Part shown: positions 15,227-23,876 of the stretch, one piece after another
Numbering within the stretch: the first letter of the stretch is position 1
Layout of the letters: every line of letters starts with the position of its first letter
Assembly: GCF_900240265.1 (NCBI RefSeq)
Contig: NZ_LT964739.1
Location: 1-55,945 of the forward strand
Reading direction: 5' to 3'
Source: Galactobacillus timonensis
GTDB lineage: Bacteria > Bacillota_I > Bacilli_A > Erysipelotrichales > Erysipelotrichaceae
DNA length: 55,945 nt
Notes under the pieces: model-generated
What the model saw: only the letters and a program-made list of their open reading frames with translations
The model's database searches: none
Told to the model about the DNA's origin: nothing
Position numbers and translations under genes: made by a program

Positions 15227-15793
15227 TCAATATAATTCTCGATTTTTCAGCTCCTCATACACCAGATGAACCGGCAGACCGACGATGCTGTAATAATCTC
15301 CTTCAATGCCTGTAATGTAGCACGATGCCTTCCCCTGGATGGCATAGGAACCCGCTTTTCCAAACGGTTCCCCGCAGGTAACATAGGCGTCGATCTCTTC
15401 CTCACTCATCGGACCGAAGGTGACATAGGCCGTTGATACGGTACTGTAACGGCGCCGGTTTGACAGCAGACACAGCCCCGTAATCACTTCGTGACGGTGA
15501 TCACTGAGCATGCCAAGCATGCGGCGCGCATCATGAGCATCTTTCGGCTTTCCAAGCACTTCGCCCTGACAGTATACAACGGTATCGGAGCCAAGGATCA
15601 TGGCATCGGGATGACGTCTCAAAACCGCATCCGCCTTGCGGAACGCAAGCCGCTGGATTTCCTCCTCCACCGGAAGACTGAGATCAATCGTCTCATCGAT
15701 ATCAGCGGGATCAATCGTAAAGGAGATTCCGGTTTTCTGCAGCAGTTCCTGACGGCGTGGCGAACTGCTGGCAAGGATCAAGGGTTTCGCCAT
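15227..15793 (-). CDS. maf: Maf-type nucleotide pyrophosphatase
   Basis: A 188-aa house-cleaning enzyme that hydrolyses dTTP/UTP or modified nucleotides to monophosphates. It has the family signature SSSPRRQELL near residues 9-18 and GSDTVV (68-73). Length is normal. It lies divergent from the nucleotidyltransferase gene with 85 bp between them. Maf overexpression blocks septation in Bacillus, hence the older name septum formation inhibitor. Confidence 0.94.
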   Translation of the reverse strand: MAKPLILASSSPRRQELLQKTGISFTIDPADIDETIDLSLPVEEEIQRLAFRKADAVLRRHPDAMILGSDTVVYCQGEVLGKPKDAHDARRMLGMLSDHRHEVITGLCLLSNRRRYSTVSTAYVTFGPMSEEEIDAYVTCGEPFGKAGSYAIQGKASCYITGIEGDYYSIVGLPVHLVYEELKNRELY

Positions 15794-15878
15794 GCCCCTA
15801 TTCTAACAAGATTGAATCCATGTAAGCGTGTATAATTGTTGCAGAAGTGAATTTAAAGAAGAAAGAGGATAAGAACAT

Positions 15879-16790
15879 ATGAGCATAAAACCAACTCTGG
15901 TCATTCTTGCAGCAGGCATGGGCAGCCGTTACGGCGGCATGAAGCAGATCGACGGCGTCGGCAGCCATGGCGAACCGATCATCGAATTTTCCATCTATGA
16001 TGCTTACAAGGCCGGCTTCCGCAAGGTTGTTCTGATCATCAAACGCGAACATGAGGAGCTGTTCCGCAAAGCACTGACGGACCGCGTCACCAACGGCGGA
16101 ATGGAAGTGGACTTCGCCTACCAGGACATGAACAATATTCCGGAAGGCTTCAGCGTACCGGAAGGCCGCGTCAAGCCCTGGGGTACAACGCACGCCCTTC
16201 TTGCATGCAAAGGCATTGTCAATGAGCCCTTTGCCATCATCAACGCCGATGACTTCTACGGCCGCAATGCCTATGAAGTCATCTACAGGTATCTGACCAC
16301 GGAAGTAGCCGATGATAATTACGCAATGGTCGGCTTCAAGTGCCTCAACACACTGACGGCCAACGGCACCGTGACCCGCGGCCTCTGCCAGCAGAAGGAC
16401 GGCTGCCTGAGTGCCATTCAGGAGATTCAGAAGATCGCTCTGAAGGACGGTCACGCCATCTATGAAGACAATGGCGAATGGAAGCCGATCGCAGACGACG
16501 CTCTGGTATCGATGAACTTCTGGGGCTTTACACCGAAGATCTTCGATGAGATGGAGCCGCTGTTCAAGGACTTCCTTGCCGCTAACATTGAGAAGAATCC
16601 GCTCAAGTGCGAACATGTCATTCCGACCGGCATCGGAACCCTCGTCTCGGAAGGAAAGATCAAGGTTCATATGCTCAGCTCCAGTGACAAGTGGTTCGGC
16701 GTCACCTACAAGGAAGATAAGCCCGAAGTCGTTGCCCGCATTCAGGCGCTCAAGGACAACGGCACCTATCCGGATGTTCTCTGGAAGTAA
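15879..16790 (+). CDS. Sugar-phosphate nucleotidyltransferase-like protein
   Basis: A 303-aa NTP_transferase-fold protein. The nucleotide-binding loop is AAGMGSRYGGMKQ near residues 11-23, and a metal-binding Asp pair lies in INADDFYG (about 114-121). It lacks the extra C-terminal domain of GlmU or the LbH repeats of ADP-glucose enzymes. The family transfers NMP to sugar-1-phosphates. The exact sugar is not evident. AGAGGATAAGAACAT precedes the ATG. One of few plus-strand genes, followed by a hairpin. Confidence 0.8.
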   Translation: MSIKPTLVILAAGMGSRYGGMKQIDGVGSHGEPIIEFSIYDAYKAGFRKVVLIIKREHEELFRKALTDRVTNGGMEVDFAYQDMNNIPEGFSVPEGRVKPWGTTHALLACKGIVNEPFAIINADDFYGRNAYEVIYRYLTTEVADDNYAMVGFKCLNTLTANGTVTRGLCQQKDGCLSAIQEIQKIALKDGHAIYEDNGEWKPIADDALVSMNFWGFTPKIFDEMEPLFKDFLAANIEKNPLKCEHVIPTGIGTLVSEGKIKVHMLSSSDKWFGVTYKEDKPEVVARIQALKDNGTYPDVLWK

Positions 16791-16827
16791 CCGGAACATT
16801 TTTCATCAACCAGAAAAGCTGAAAAGC

Positions 16828-16856
16828 AGGCTGAAGGAAACTACAGCCTGCTTTCT
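16828..16856 (+). terminator. Terminator after nucleotidyltransferase
   Basis: GCAGGCTG / CAGCCTGC stem with a 10-nt loop followed by TTTCTT, about 40 bp past the stop codon. Confidence 0.7.
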
Positions 16857-16881
16857 TCATCCCCAAAACGAAAAAAACGTC

Positions 16882-17853
16882 ATGCAGAAAACGTATCATT
16901 TTCCTCAGAAGCGCTTTACTAGAGGTATAAAGGCGAAACCTCTGAAGTTGAGCTCAGAACTGAAGCAGATCCTGGACAATTCCATAACCGGAGTCTACAT
17001 CGCCGACCGCGAACGTCGAATCGTATACTGGAACGAATCGGCCAAACGCATCAGCGGCAGAAGCAGAGAGGAAATGGTCGGCAAATACTGTTTCGAAAGC
17101 GGGCTGGATCATATCGATCTCGAGGGACATCAGCTGTGCACCTCCCTATGCCCCTATCTCAAAACCTATCAGGATGGGCAGGAACGCTCCGAGAAAGTGT
17201 TCCTGCGCCACAAGAACGGCAGGCGTGTCCTGATCGAAACAAGATTCATCCCGGTCTTTGCTGAGAACCATCAGTTGGAATTTGTGATGGAAGAGTTCTG
17301 TGAAGTTGGTTCGCAGCACATCGATGATCAGATGGTCCGCCAGCTCAGCAACGTTGCCCATCATGATCAGCTGACCGGCATTGCCAACCGCCGTTTTCTT
17401 GACGATGCCCTTGCCTATCGCATCATCCTGCGGAAGAAGATGAACAAGCAGTTTGGCGTCCTCTTCATGGATGTGGACAACTTCAGTAAATTCAACAATA
17501 CGTACGGCCACGAGGCCGGCGATCTTGTACTGAAGAAACTGACGCACATCCTCACCAGCATCAACCGGAAGAATGACATCTTCGGACGCTGGGGCGGCGA
17601 AGAATTCCTGGGGATCTATCCGATTCAGGATCCTTCCAACATCCGGACGATCGCAGAAAAATGTCTGAACGCCATCCGCAGTATGGATGTTGAATTTGAA
17701 GGCCTCCATCTCTCGGTGACCGCTTCCATCGGCATCACATGCATCCGGGAAAACGACACACCGGAATCCGTCACGCAGCGCGCCGACGCCCTGATGTACA
17801 AGTCCAAGCAGAACGGAAAAGACCGTTACACGTCTGATGAACCGGCAGCCTGA
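16882..17853 (+). CDS. PAS-GGDEF diguanylate cyclase
   Basis: A 323-aa cytoplasmic protein. The PAS domain spans about 25-140 and contains a Cys cluster (Cys70, Cys86, Cys90 in LCTSLCPYL). The GGDEF domain spans about 160-315 with the intact active site GGEEF (238-242) and an inhibitory I-site RKND (229-232) exactly five residues before it, so c-di-GMP synthesis with product feedback is expected. The ATG at 16882 lacks a clear ribosome binding site, so an upstream non-ATG start cannot be excluded. No EAL or HD-GYP partner is in the window. Confidence 0.9.
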   Translation: MQKTYHFPQKRFTRGIKAKPLKLSSELKQILDNSITGVYIADRERRIVYWNESAKRISGRSREEMVGKYCFESGLDHIDLEGHQLCTSLCPYLKTYQDGQERSEKVFLRHKNGRRVLIETRFIPVFAENHQLEFVMEEFCEVGSQHIDDQMVRQLSNVAHHDQLTGIANRRFLDDALAYRIILRKKMNKQFGVLFMDVDNFSKFNNTYGHEAGDLVLKKLTHILTSINRKNDIFGRWGGEEFLGIYPIQDPSNIRTIAEKCLNAIRSMDVEFEGLHLSVTASIGITCIRENDTPESVTQRADALMYKSKQNGKDRYTSDEPAA

Positions 17854-17892
17854 AAATGGGCCACCCTTTTTGGACAGCCCTGCCGATCACTG

Positions 17893-18167
17893 TTACTTGT
17901 TTTCAATCACCGATGGCTTCGCAGCTTCATAGGCGACTTCCACAGCTCCGATGAGATTGCCGTGTACATCCTTCAGCGACATCGTCGCACCGCTCAGCGC
18001 AAGATCCGTAATCTTTCCATCACCGTCGATGGTGACTTCTGCAGTAATGGTTCCTCCAAAGCCCTCATCCGTTCCTTTCAGAACCCTGGGTGCAGCCGAA
18101 GATACACCGCTGCATGCGGCAAGCGAAAAAGCGCCCAAAACGCCATCAGCATTCTAATCTTCTTCAT
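17893..18167 (-). pseudogene. Frameshifted FMN-binding-domain lipoprotein
   Basis: GGTGGAG precedes ATG 18167, which opens a lipoprotein-like start (MKKIRMLM). The frame then breaks near 18140: the lipobox part LGAFSLAACSG continues in another frame, as though one G were lost from the run around GGCGTTTT. The remaining 81 codons resemble FMN_bind (EGFGGTITAEVTIDGDGKIT and an SGAT flavinylation-type motif), but the segment between GKIT and SGAT is much shorter than in the family. It looks like a decaying gene, although a one-base sequencing error would restore the signal peptide. Confidence 0.65.
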
Positions 18168-18276
18168 CTATTCTCCACCCAGTGAATGAATGCGGTTAGG
18201 ATGTTCGTCATTGTATTCATGATGTTTGACGTACTGCCGAAAGAATTGTCAGATTTTCCCAAAGGACACAACGAAA

Positions 18277-18312
18277 AAGAACTTCTGCCGATCATGAAGG
18301 AGAAGTTCTTTA
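18277..18312 (-). terminator. Terminator of the CoA/amylase operon
   Basis: A perfect 11-bp stem AAAGAACTTCT/AGAAGTTCTTT with a 14-nt loop, starting 12 bp beyond the amylase stop, followed by T-rich sequence on the minus strand. Confidence 0.75.
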
Positions 18313-18323
18313 TCTGTTCCTGC

Positions 18324-19592
18324 TTATTGAAGGTTCCAGGAATCCGGACTGATCTTCAGTAATGCCGGAAGCGCATCCGCAGCCACATCACCGTCTGTGA
18401 TCGTCACCGGCTTACCGGTGAGCACATTCAGATATTCATCATTCTTCAGATGCGTATGCAGAAGACCGCCTCTTCCGCGCACATTGTAAAGACCCGCGAA
18501 GGTTTCCGTCTCCCCGTACAGAGCCGTTTCAAACATCGCATCATTTTCTATGAAAAAGCCGCAGCGGATCTGCCCCATCATTTTCCGGCGCATCCGGTTG
18601 TAGGCCGCAATCGTTTCCTCCAGCTTCTGATCCCGCTTCGACCAGTCGATCGGATCCTTCTCGAACAGCGACGGCTGATGAATCGCATACGCCTCCTGTC
18701 CGTTATAGACAAAGGCATCCCCCGGCATGAAGAACGACCACGCCAGCCAGTTTCTGAACTTTGTTTCGTTCTCGTTCAGCAGCGAATAGATCCGCTTACG
18801 ATCATGATTCTCCAGATACCAGATCTCACGCGTCGAAGAAGGAAGCGAAGCCAGCAGCTGGTTAACCGCCTTTTCATACGGAACCAGATTCGAATGCGTC
18901 ACGGCATCTTCCATTTCTTCCCTGACCGTGTAGGGATAAAGATCATCGAATGCCTGTGCCAGCTCGCCATCACTCAGCGCATCAATGCCTTTGGAGCGCA
19001 TCCAGAGCACAAACGGACTTTCAACACTCTCCGCAAGCATCACAAACTGCGGATTCAGCATCTTCGCCCGAGAGCGCAGATCCTTCCAGAAAGACAGCGG
19101 AACCAGCGACGCCACATCACAGCGGAACCCGTCCACGCCGTCTTCCACCCAGTGCAGAAGACTGTCCAGAAGCGTCTCTCTCAGCTCTTCGCTTTCAAAG
19201 TTAAAGTCGCGCACATCGCTCCAGTCTGCCACCGCATTTTCCTTCGCATACCAGGACGGATGTTTCTTCACCCACGGATGATCGGCAGCGCTGTGATGAA
19301 GAACAATGTCCATCATCACCTTCAGTCCCCGCGCATGCGCCGCATGTACAAGATCCAGGAAATCATCCATCGTCCCAAGATCCGGATCAACCGCATCATA
19401 ATCCGCGATCGCATACGGGGAGCCATAGGTCCCCTTCCGTCCCTTTTCTCCGATCGGATGCACGGGCAGAAGATAGACATAATCGAAGCCCATAGCTTTG
19501 ATCCGGTTAAGATCATATTCCACCCGCTTCAAGGTGCCTTCCGCGCTGCAATTACGCACAAATACCTGATAAAAGCTCAGCGGCTCCCTCAT
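18324..19592 (-). CDS. GH13 alpha-amylase-family glycoside hydrolase
   Basis: A 422-aa TIM-barrel GH13 enzyme with no signal peptide, so intracellular. Catalytic residues: nucleophile Asp159 (GFRCDVAS), acid/base Glu188 (LAESVES) and transition-state Asp264 (ENHD). Conserved region I is DIVLHH (95-100). It probably acts on imported malto-oligosaccharides. Its start overlaps the coaX stop by four bases, so it is read as the tail of the CoA-synthesis operon instead of with the maltodextrin operon 6 kb away. Confidence 0.9.
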   Translation of the reverse strand: MREPLSFYQVFVRNCSAEGTLKRVEYDLNRIKAMGFDYVYLLPVHPIGEKGRKGTYGSPYAIADYDAVDPDLGTMDDFLDLVHAAHARGLKVMMDIVLHHSAADHPWVKKHPSWYAKENAVADWSDVRDFNFESEELRETLLDSLLHWVEDGVDGFRCDVASLVPLSFWKDLRSRAKMLNPQFVMLAESVESPFVLWMRSKGIDALSDGELAQAFDDLYPYTVREEMEDAVTHSNLVPYEKAVNQLLASLPSSTREIWYLENHDRKRIYSLLNENETKFRNWLAWSFFMPGDAFVYNGQEAYAIHQPSLFEKDPIDWSKRDQKLEETIAAYNRMRRKMMGQIRCGFFIENDAMFETALYGETETFAGLYNVRGRGGLLHTHLKNDEYLNVLTGKPVTITDGDVAADALPALLKISPDSWNLQ

Positions 19593-20380
19593 GCCTTGAC
19601 CTTCTTCCTCTTATCCTTGTTGAAATCGTAGATGATGGCCATGCCGATGCCTGCCACATTGGGATCATAGGCATCAATCTCATCCGTCGCCGCCGAAATT
19701 ACGCGGCCGATCCCGCCGGTTGCCACGACATAGGCATCCGGATCCTTCAGCTCCTTCTTCATCTGCTTCAGGATGTACTCGACGGCACCGATATACCCGT
19801 AGACAACACCCGCCTGCATGCCGGTGACCGTATTGTGTCCCAGCACACTGGCCGGCTTCTGGATCTCGATATCCGGCAGCTTTGCCGTCTGCGTTGTCAG
19901 CGCATTGGCACAGATTCCGACCCCCGGGGCAATGACGGTATAGGAAAAGACGCCGTCCCTGGAAACATAGTCAAATGTCGTCGCCGTACCGAAGTCCACC
20001 ACGATGCACGACCGATGATAGGTATAATACGCCGCTGCCGCATCCACGATCCGGTCCGCTCCGACTTCCTTGGCATTTTCCGTACGTATTTCGATGCCGC
20101 TGCGGATGCCAGGACCCACAATCAAAGGTTCATAGCCGAAGAACTTCAGAACCGCCGAATTCAGTGAATACATGATCTTGGGAACAACGGACGAAATGAT
20201 CACATCATCCACCGATGCCCTGGAAAGATCATACAGATCCAGAAAAGAGCGGAACTGCGTAATGTACTCATCGCTGGTACGCGGCGTCCGCGTCGTCAGA
20301 CGGAAGACCGCCTTTGTCTCGATCCCCTCCATCATCTGCATCTTGATATGTGTATTGCCTACATCGATCGTCAATAACAT
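19589..20380 (-). CDS. coaX: Type III pantothenate kinase
   Basis: A 263-aa ASKHA-fold kinase catalysing the first step of CoA synthesis, ATP plus pantothenate. Motifs: DVGNTHIKM (6-14), GADRIVDAAAAY (about 107-118) and VVDFGTATTFD. GGAGGAAAG precedes the ATG. It is the third gene in the order ECF S component, coaBC, coaX. Type III kinases are not feedback-inhibited by CoA and use a monovalent cation. Confidence 0.96.
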   Translation of the reverse strand: MLLTIDVGNTHIKMQMMEGIETKAVFRLTTRTPRTSDEYITQFRSFLDLYDLSRASVDDVIISSVVPKIMYSLNSAVLKFFGYEPLIVGPGIRSGIEIRTENAKEVGADRIVDAAAAYYTYHRSCIVVDFGTATTFDYVSRDGVFSYTVIAPGVGICANALTTQTAKLPDIEIQKPASVLGHNTVTGMQAGVVYGYIGAVEYILKQMKKELKDPDAYVVATGGIGRVISAATDEIDAYDPNVAGIGMAIIYDFNKDKRKKVKA

Positions 20381-20383
20381 TGC

Positions 20384-21577
20384 TTACTTTCCTCCAAGAC
20401 AATGATCCAGAATTCTGCGCGCCGTCTCAGCCTTGCTCAGAAGGCCGAGATCCACAACACCATCGCGCGAAAGAATCCGCACATGATTGGTTCCCGTCCC
20501 AAAGCCGGCACCTGCTTCACGAAGATCATTGGCAACGATATAGTCACAGTTCTTCGCCGTCAGCTTCGCCTCACTGCTGGCGATCACATCCTTTGTCTCC
20601 ATCGAAAAGCCGATCAGCGTCTGGCCGGGCCGCTTATGTTCCCCAACGGTCTTGAGGATATCGACTGTCCGCTTCAGCTCGAGACACATCCCCTCACTAT
20701 CCTTCTTATGGATCTTGTCCACCGCAGTTTCCGCAGGCGTAAAGTCAGCTACCGCCGCCGCAAAAATAAGTGCGTCCATCTCCCCCGCCTTCGCAAGCAC
20801 CGCTTGCGCCATATCCTGCGCCGTGATTACCGGCACTGTGCATATCGCGCGCAGGGTCTTCTGGTGCACCGGACCGCTGACAAGTATTACATCCGCACCG
20901 GCATTGCGGGCTGCTCTGGCAAGCTGGTAGCCCATCGTACCGGTACTGTGATTGGTGATGTAGCGAACCGGATCGATCGCTTCCTGCGTCGGACCGGCAG
21001 TGATCAGTATCTTCTTCCCCGCCAGCGTCTTCGGCGTCAGCAGTTCTTCGACATAATCCTGAATCTCCTCCGGTTCCGGCAGTCTGCCGCTGCCCGAGTC
21101 TCCGCATGCAAGCAGTCCCGATCCGCTCTCCATAACATGATATCCGTAGTCTTTCAGCAGCTGAATGTTGTGCCGCGTAATCGGATTTTCGAGCATGCCG
21201 GTGTTCATTGCCGGAACGATGAGCTTCACGGCCCTGGAGGCCAGAAACGTCGTTGTCAACATGTCATCGGCGATGCCGTTAGCCACCTTGGCGATGAGAT
21301 TGGCCGTTGCCGGGGCAATCACGAAGACATCCGCCATTTTGGCAAGCGCCACATGCTCCACATTCGGCTCAAAATCCGTTGAAAACATATCGGTAATGAC
21401 CCGCTGATGCGACAGCGTCTGAAAGGTTAACGGCGATACAAACTGCTGCGCCTCCTTCGTCATCAAAACATGCACCTCAACGCCGGCCTGGCTCAGGTGC
21501 GAAACAAGTGTACAGATCTTGTAAGCCGCAATCCCGCCGCCAACACCGATCACAACGCATGGCTTTCCATTATTCAT
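20384..21577 (-). CDS. coaBC: Bifunctional phosphopantothenoylcysteine synthetase/decarboxylase
   Basis: A 397-aa fusion. The N-terminal flavoprotein decarboxylase CoaC spans about 1-180, with PAMNTGM and the following substrate-clamp region. The C-terminal CTP-dependent ligase CoaB starts with KKILITAGPTQEAIDPVRYI near 190-208. It converts 4'-phosphopantothenate to 4'-phosphopantetheine. It overlaps the ECF gene by 8 bases and lies three bases before coaX. Confidence 0.96.
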   Translation of the reverse strand: MNNGKPCVVIGVGGGIAAYKICTLVSHLSQAGVEVHVLMTKEAQQFVSPLTFQTLSHQRVITDMFSTDFEPNVEHVALAKMADVFVIAPATANLIAKVANGIADDMLTTTFLASRAVKLIVPAMNTGMLENPITRHNIQLLKDYGYHVMESGSGLLACGDSGSGRLPEPEEIQDYVEELLTPKTLAGKKILITAGPTQEAIDPVRYITNHSTGTMGYQLARAARNAGADVILVSGPVHQKTLRAICTVPVITAQDMAQAVLAKAGEMDALIFAAAVADFTPAETAVDKIHKKDSEGMCLELKRTVDILKTVGEHKRPGQTLIGFSMETKDVIASSEAKLTAKNCDYIVANDLREAGAGFGTGTNHVRILSRDGVVDLGLLSKAETARRILDHCLGGK

Positions 21578-22193
21578 TCCGCAATCCCATCCTTTCCATT
21601 ACCGGCCGTAATGCCCGGTTCACCGCCGGCACCACCGCCATCGCAAGAATGATTTCAATAATGCCGTTCGATGCCAGCACCGTAAGAATCACGGCACCGA
21701 CCGCAATTCCCGCCGCACCGGCATAGGCATCTCCGAAAAACAGCCAGATCAGCCCCATCACCAGCAGTGTGTGCAGTAGTGTATTGACGCCGGCCGAAAT
21801 CGAAGCTGCACCGGCAGATTTCATCTTCTTCCTTAACTGCCTGTACAGAGCGCCCGAGAACCACCCCAGAAAAATACGTGGTCCCAGCGCAATCACAATG
21901 GACGCAAAGTTACCCGAAACGCCGCCGACCGTAATAAACGGCGAAAAGCAGAAGCTCGTAATGGTCGGTGTCATCGTCGCCCGGATCATCGACGTCATGC
22001 CGAAGACAAAGCCAACCATCGCACCGAAGCCCGGCCCCATCAAAACTCCGCCGAGAATCACCGGAATATGAAGCGTCGTAATACTGATGGCACCGATCGG
22101 AATGTAACCCAGCGGCGTAACCGCCAGTACAATTTCAATCGCCACGAAAAAGGCCGCAAGCGTCAGCCGCAGTACCCGCTGTTTGTTTCTCAT
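21570..22193 (-). CDS. ECF transporter S component, probable pantothenate (PanT)
   Basis: A 207-aa membrane protein with five to six hydrophobic helices and the N-terminal ECF S-component pattern (LTLAAFFVAIEIVLA). It would capture a vitamin and dock with a shared EcfAA'T module encoded elsewhere. The overlap with coaBC and the coaX gene downstream make pantothenate the likely substrate. That is context inference, not a sequence signature. AGGAGGTGG precedes the ATG. Confidence 0.8.
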   Translation of the reverse strand: MRNKQRVLRLTLAAFFVAIEIVLAVTPLGYIPIGAISITTLHIPVILGGVLMGPGFGAMVGFVFGMTSMIRATMTPTITSFCFSPFITVGGVSGNFASIVIALGPRIFLGWFSGALYRQLRKKMKSAGAASISAGVNTLLHTLLVMGLIWLFFGDAYAGAAGIAVGAVILTVLASNGIIEIILAMAVVPAVNRALRPVMERMGLRNE

Positions 22194-22281
22194 TTTCCAC
22201 CTCCTGCCGCTCCCGCTGAGGGGATGCAGCGAATATCAATAACGAAACACAGCTTTCCGATTGGATCCATTTTCTGAGCGG

Positions 22282-22300
22282 ATAATGGTCCTGCCATTAT
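22282..22300. promoter_or_regulatory. Palindrome in the divergent CoA/yfcE control region
   Basis: ATAATGG-TCCTG-CCATTAT, a perfect 7-bp inverted repeat immediately before a TATAAT hexamer. A possible operator. No regulator is identified. Confidence 0.35.
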
Positions 22301-22331
22301 TATAATGAAATACGGAAAAGGCGGTAACCAT

Positions 22332-22883
22332 ATGAAATATCTTGTCGCAAGCGACATTCACGGATCCACCACCGGCGCAAGGCTGGTTCTTGACGCATAC
22401 GAACGTTCCGGCGCCGATGCCATTCTCCTGCTTGGCGATATTCTCTACCACGGTCCACGCAATCCTGTACCTCAAGACTATGCCCCAAAGGAAGTCATTG
22501 CCATGCTCAATCCAAAGTCGGACCGCATCCTTGCCATCAAGGGCAACTGCGATGGCGAAGTGGACCAGATGGTACTCGATTTCCCGGTCCTAGGCACCTA
22601 CAACTCTTTTATGATCGGAAAGCGGCGCATTTTCATTTCCCACGGTCATACCTACAGTCCGTCCAATCTACCGAAACTGAAGCGGGGCGATATCTTCCTC
22701 AGCGGTCACACCCACATCCCGACCGCAGAAGTAAATGAAGACGGCATCTATCTTCTCAATCCCGGATCCACCGGCATTCCCAAAGGCGGCAGTGACCGCT
22801 GCTATGGCATCCTTACGGAGTCCGGGTTCACCGTTCTCAACCACCAGCATCAGGAAGTAATGAAGATCGATTTTACGCACTAA
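22332..22883 (+). CDS. yfcE: YfcE-type metallophosphodiesterase
   Basis: A 183-aa calcineurin-like phosphoesterase. All metal ligands are visible: Asp8 and His10 (ASDIHGS), the Asp in LLGDILYHGPR, Asn in KGNCD, His in SHGHTY and SGHTHIP. It is the same size as E. coli YfcE, which hydrolyses phosphodiesters in vitro; the cellular substrate is unknown. The start at 22332 was chosen for GGCGG upstream and the conserved MKYLVASD opening. Confidence 0.88.
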   Translation: MKYLVASDIHGSTTGARLVLDAYERSGADAILLLGDILYHGPRNPVPQDYAPKEVIAMLNPKSDRILAIKGNCDGEVDQMVLDFPVLGTYNSFMIGKRRIFISHGHTYSPSNLPKLKRGDIFLSGHTHIPTAEVNEDGIYLLNPGSTGIPKGGSDRCYGILTESGFTVLNHQHQEVMKIDFTH

Positions 22884-22885
22884 AA

Positions 22886-22920
22886 AACCGCCAGGGGCCT
22901 TGCCTCTGACGGTTCTTTTT
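22886..22920. terminator. Convergent terminator between yfcE and lipoprotein gene
   Basis: An imperfect stem from AACCGCCAGGGGC to GCCTCTGACGGTT, with A-run and T-run flanks, able to work in both directions. Confidence 0.65.
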
Positions 22921-22962
22921 TCCTTTTGCTCTGCACAACACAACGATAGTCAAATGACCAGA

Positions 22963-23745
22963 TTACTCAGCCGGAGTGCCGAAGGCAATGCCTGTAGCAC
23001 CCGTCTTGGCGTCTTCAGCGATCAGCTGAATCGGAGCTGTCTCATAGGACAGGTTGTCAAACGATCCCGTGTAACCGGAAGCCGTTGTGAACTCAATCGT
23101 GAAGTGGCCAACTTTACCATCCGAAATCAGATCAGCCGGAACTTCATCCAGCGTAATCGTCTGATGTCCGCCATCTTCCTTCGCCTCAGCGATCAGGTTG
23201 TCACCCTTATCGGAAGAACCTGTCGGATACAGATACAGATCAGTAACTTCCTCGCCGGTTACGTTGTAGATATCGTAAACAGCCGGTGTAGCCTGGAACG
23301 CAATCTGCGTAGCGCCCGTACGTGCATCCTCAGCGATCAGAGAGATCGGAGCCGTCTCAATGGACAGCGTCTCAAATGTTCCCGTCATGCCGGAAGCCGT
23401 TGTGAATTCAAGGGTCAGCTTCGTATCAGCGCTGCCATCATCATAGGTAGCTACCATTGCATGTGCATCGGAGAAGCCCTTTTCACCTGCAAGGTTGTCA
23501 CCCTTATCGGAAGAACCTGTCGGATACAGATACAGATCTGTTACAGACTCACCCGTCGCATTGTAAATCGTATAAACGCCAGTCGTGGAAGCAGCTTCTG
23601 TTGTTTCAGCAGCAGCTGTCGAAGCAGCCGCAGCAGCCGTCGAAGCAGCAGCTGCAGTAGATGCTGCAGCAGAGCTTGAGTTGCCGCAAGCCGCGAGGCT
23701 CAGTGCAAGAACAGATGCACCAATTGCCGCAAATGCCTTCTTCAT
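22963..23745 (-). CDS. Lipoprotein with two tandem copies of one domain
   Basis: A 260-aa secreted lipoprotein. The signal peptide has lipobox LAAC (Cys20), followed by a Ser/Ala-rich linker to about residue 55. Two homologous domains of about 100 residues follow, each starting YxIYNxTGExVTDLYLYPTG and ending APIxLIAEDAxTGAT. A 47-bp stretch is identical in the two halves, 297 bp (99 codons) apart. No family was recognised. The fold is probably beta-rich. It is monocistronic between two terminator-like regions. Confidence 0.8.
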   Translation of the reverse strand: MKKAFAAIGASVLALSLAACGNSSSAAASTAAAASTAAAAASTAAAETTEAASTTGVYTIYNATGESVTDLYLYPTGSSDKGDNLAGEKGFSDAHAMVATYDDGSADTKLTLEFTTASGMTGTFETLSIETAPISLIAEDARTGATQIAFQATPAVYDIYNVTGEEVTDLYLYPTGSSDKGDNLIAEAKEDGGHQTITLDEVPADLISDGKVGHFTIEFTTASGYTGSFDNLSYETAPIQLIAEDAKTGATGIAFGTPAE

Positions 23746-23876
23746 TTTTCTCTTATCCTTTTCCTTTTTCTGTGTTGAGCAGCCTTAATAATTTAACATA
23801 TTACCAGGTGTCTTTCAACTGTCTGCGATAGACATTTCACAAAGTGACTCAGACAGTCTCAAAACGAACTTTTCCA

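Noticed and set aside
15798..16799. 333-aa minus-strand frame
   Set aside because: It is the antisense of the nucleotidyltransferase gene, which has clear family motifs and a ribosome binding site.
16546..16881. Longer N-terminus for the diguanylate cyclase
   Set aside because: It would overlap the nucleotidyltransferase gene and its terminator, and the added residues look like shadow translation.
22194..22331. Riboswitch before the CoA operon
   Set aside because: I found no conserved riboswitch core; only a short palindrome and a ribosome binding site.
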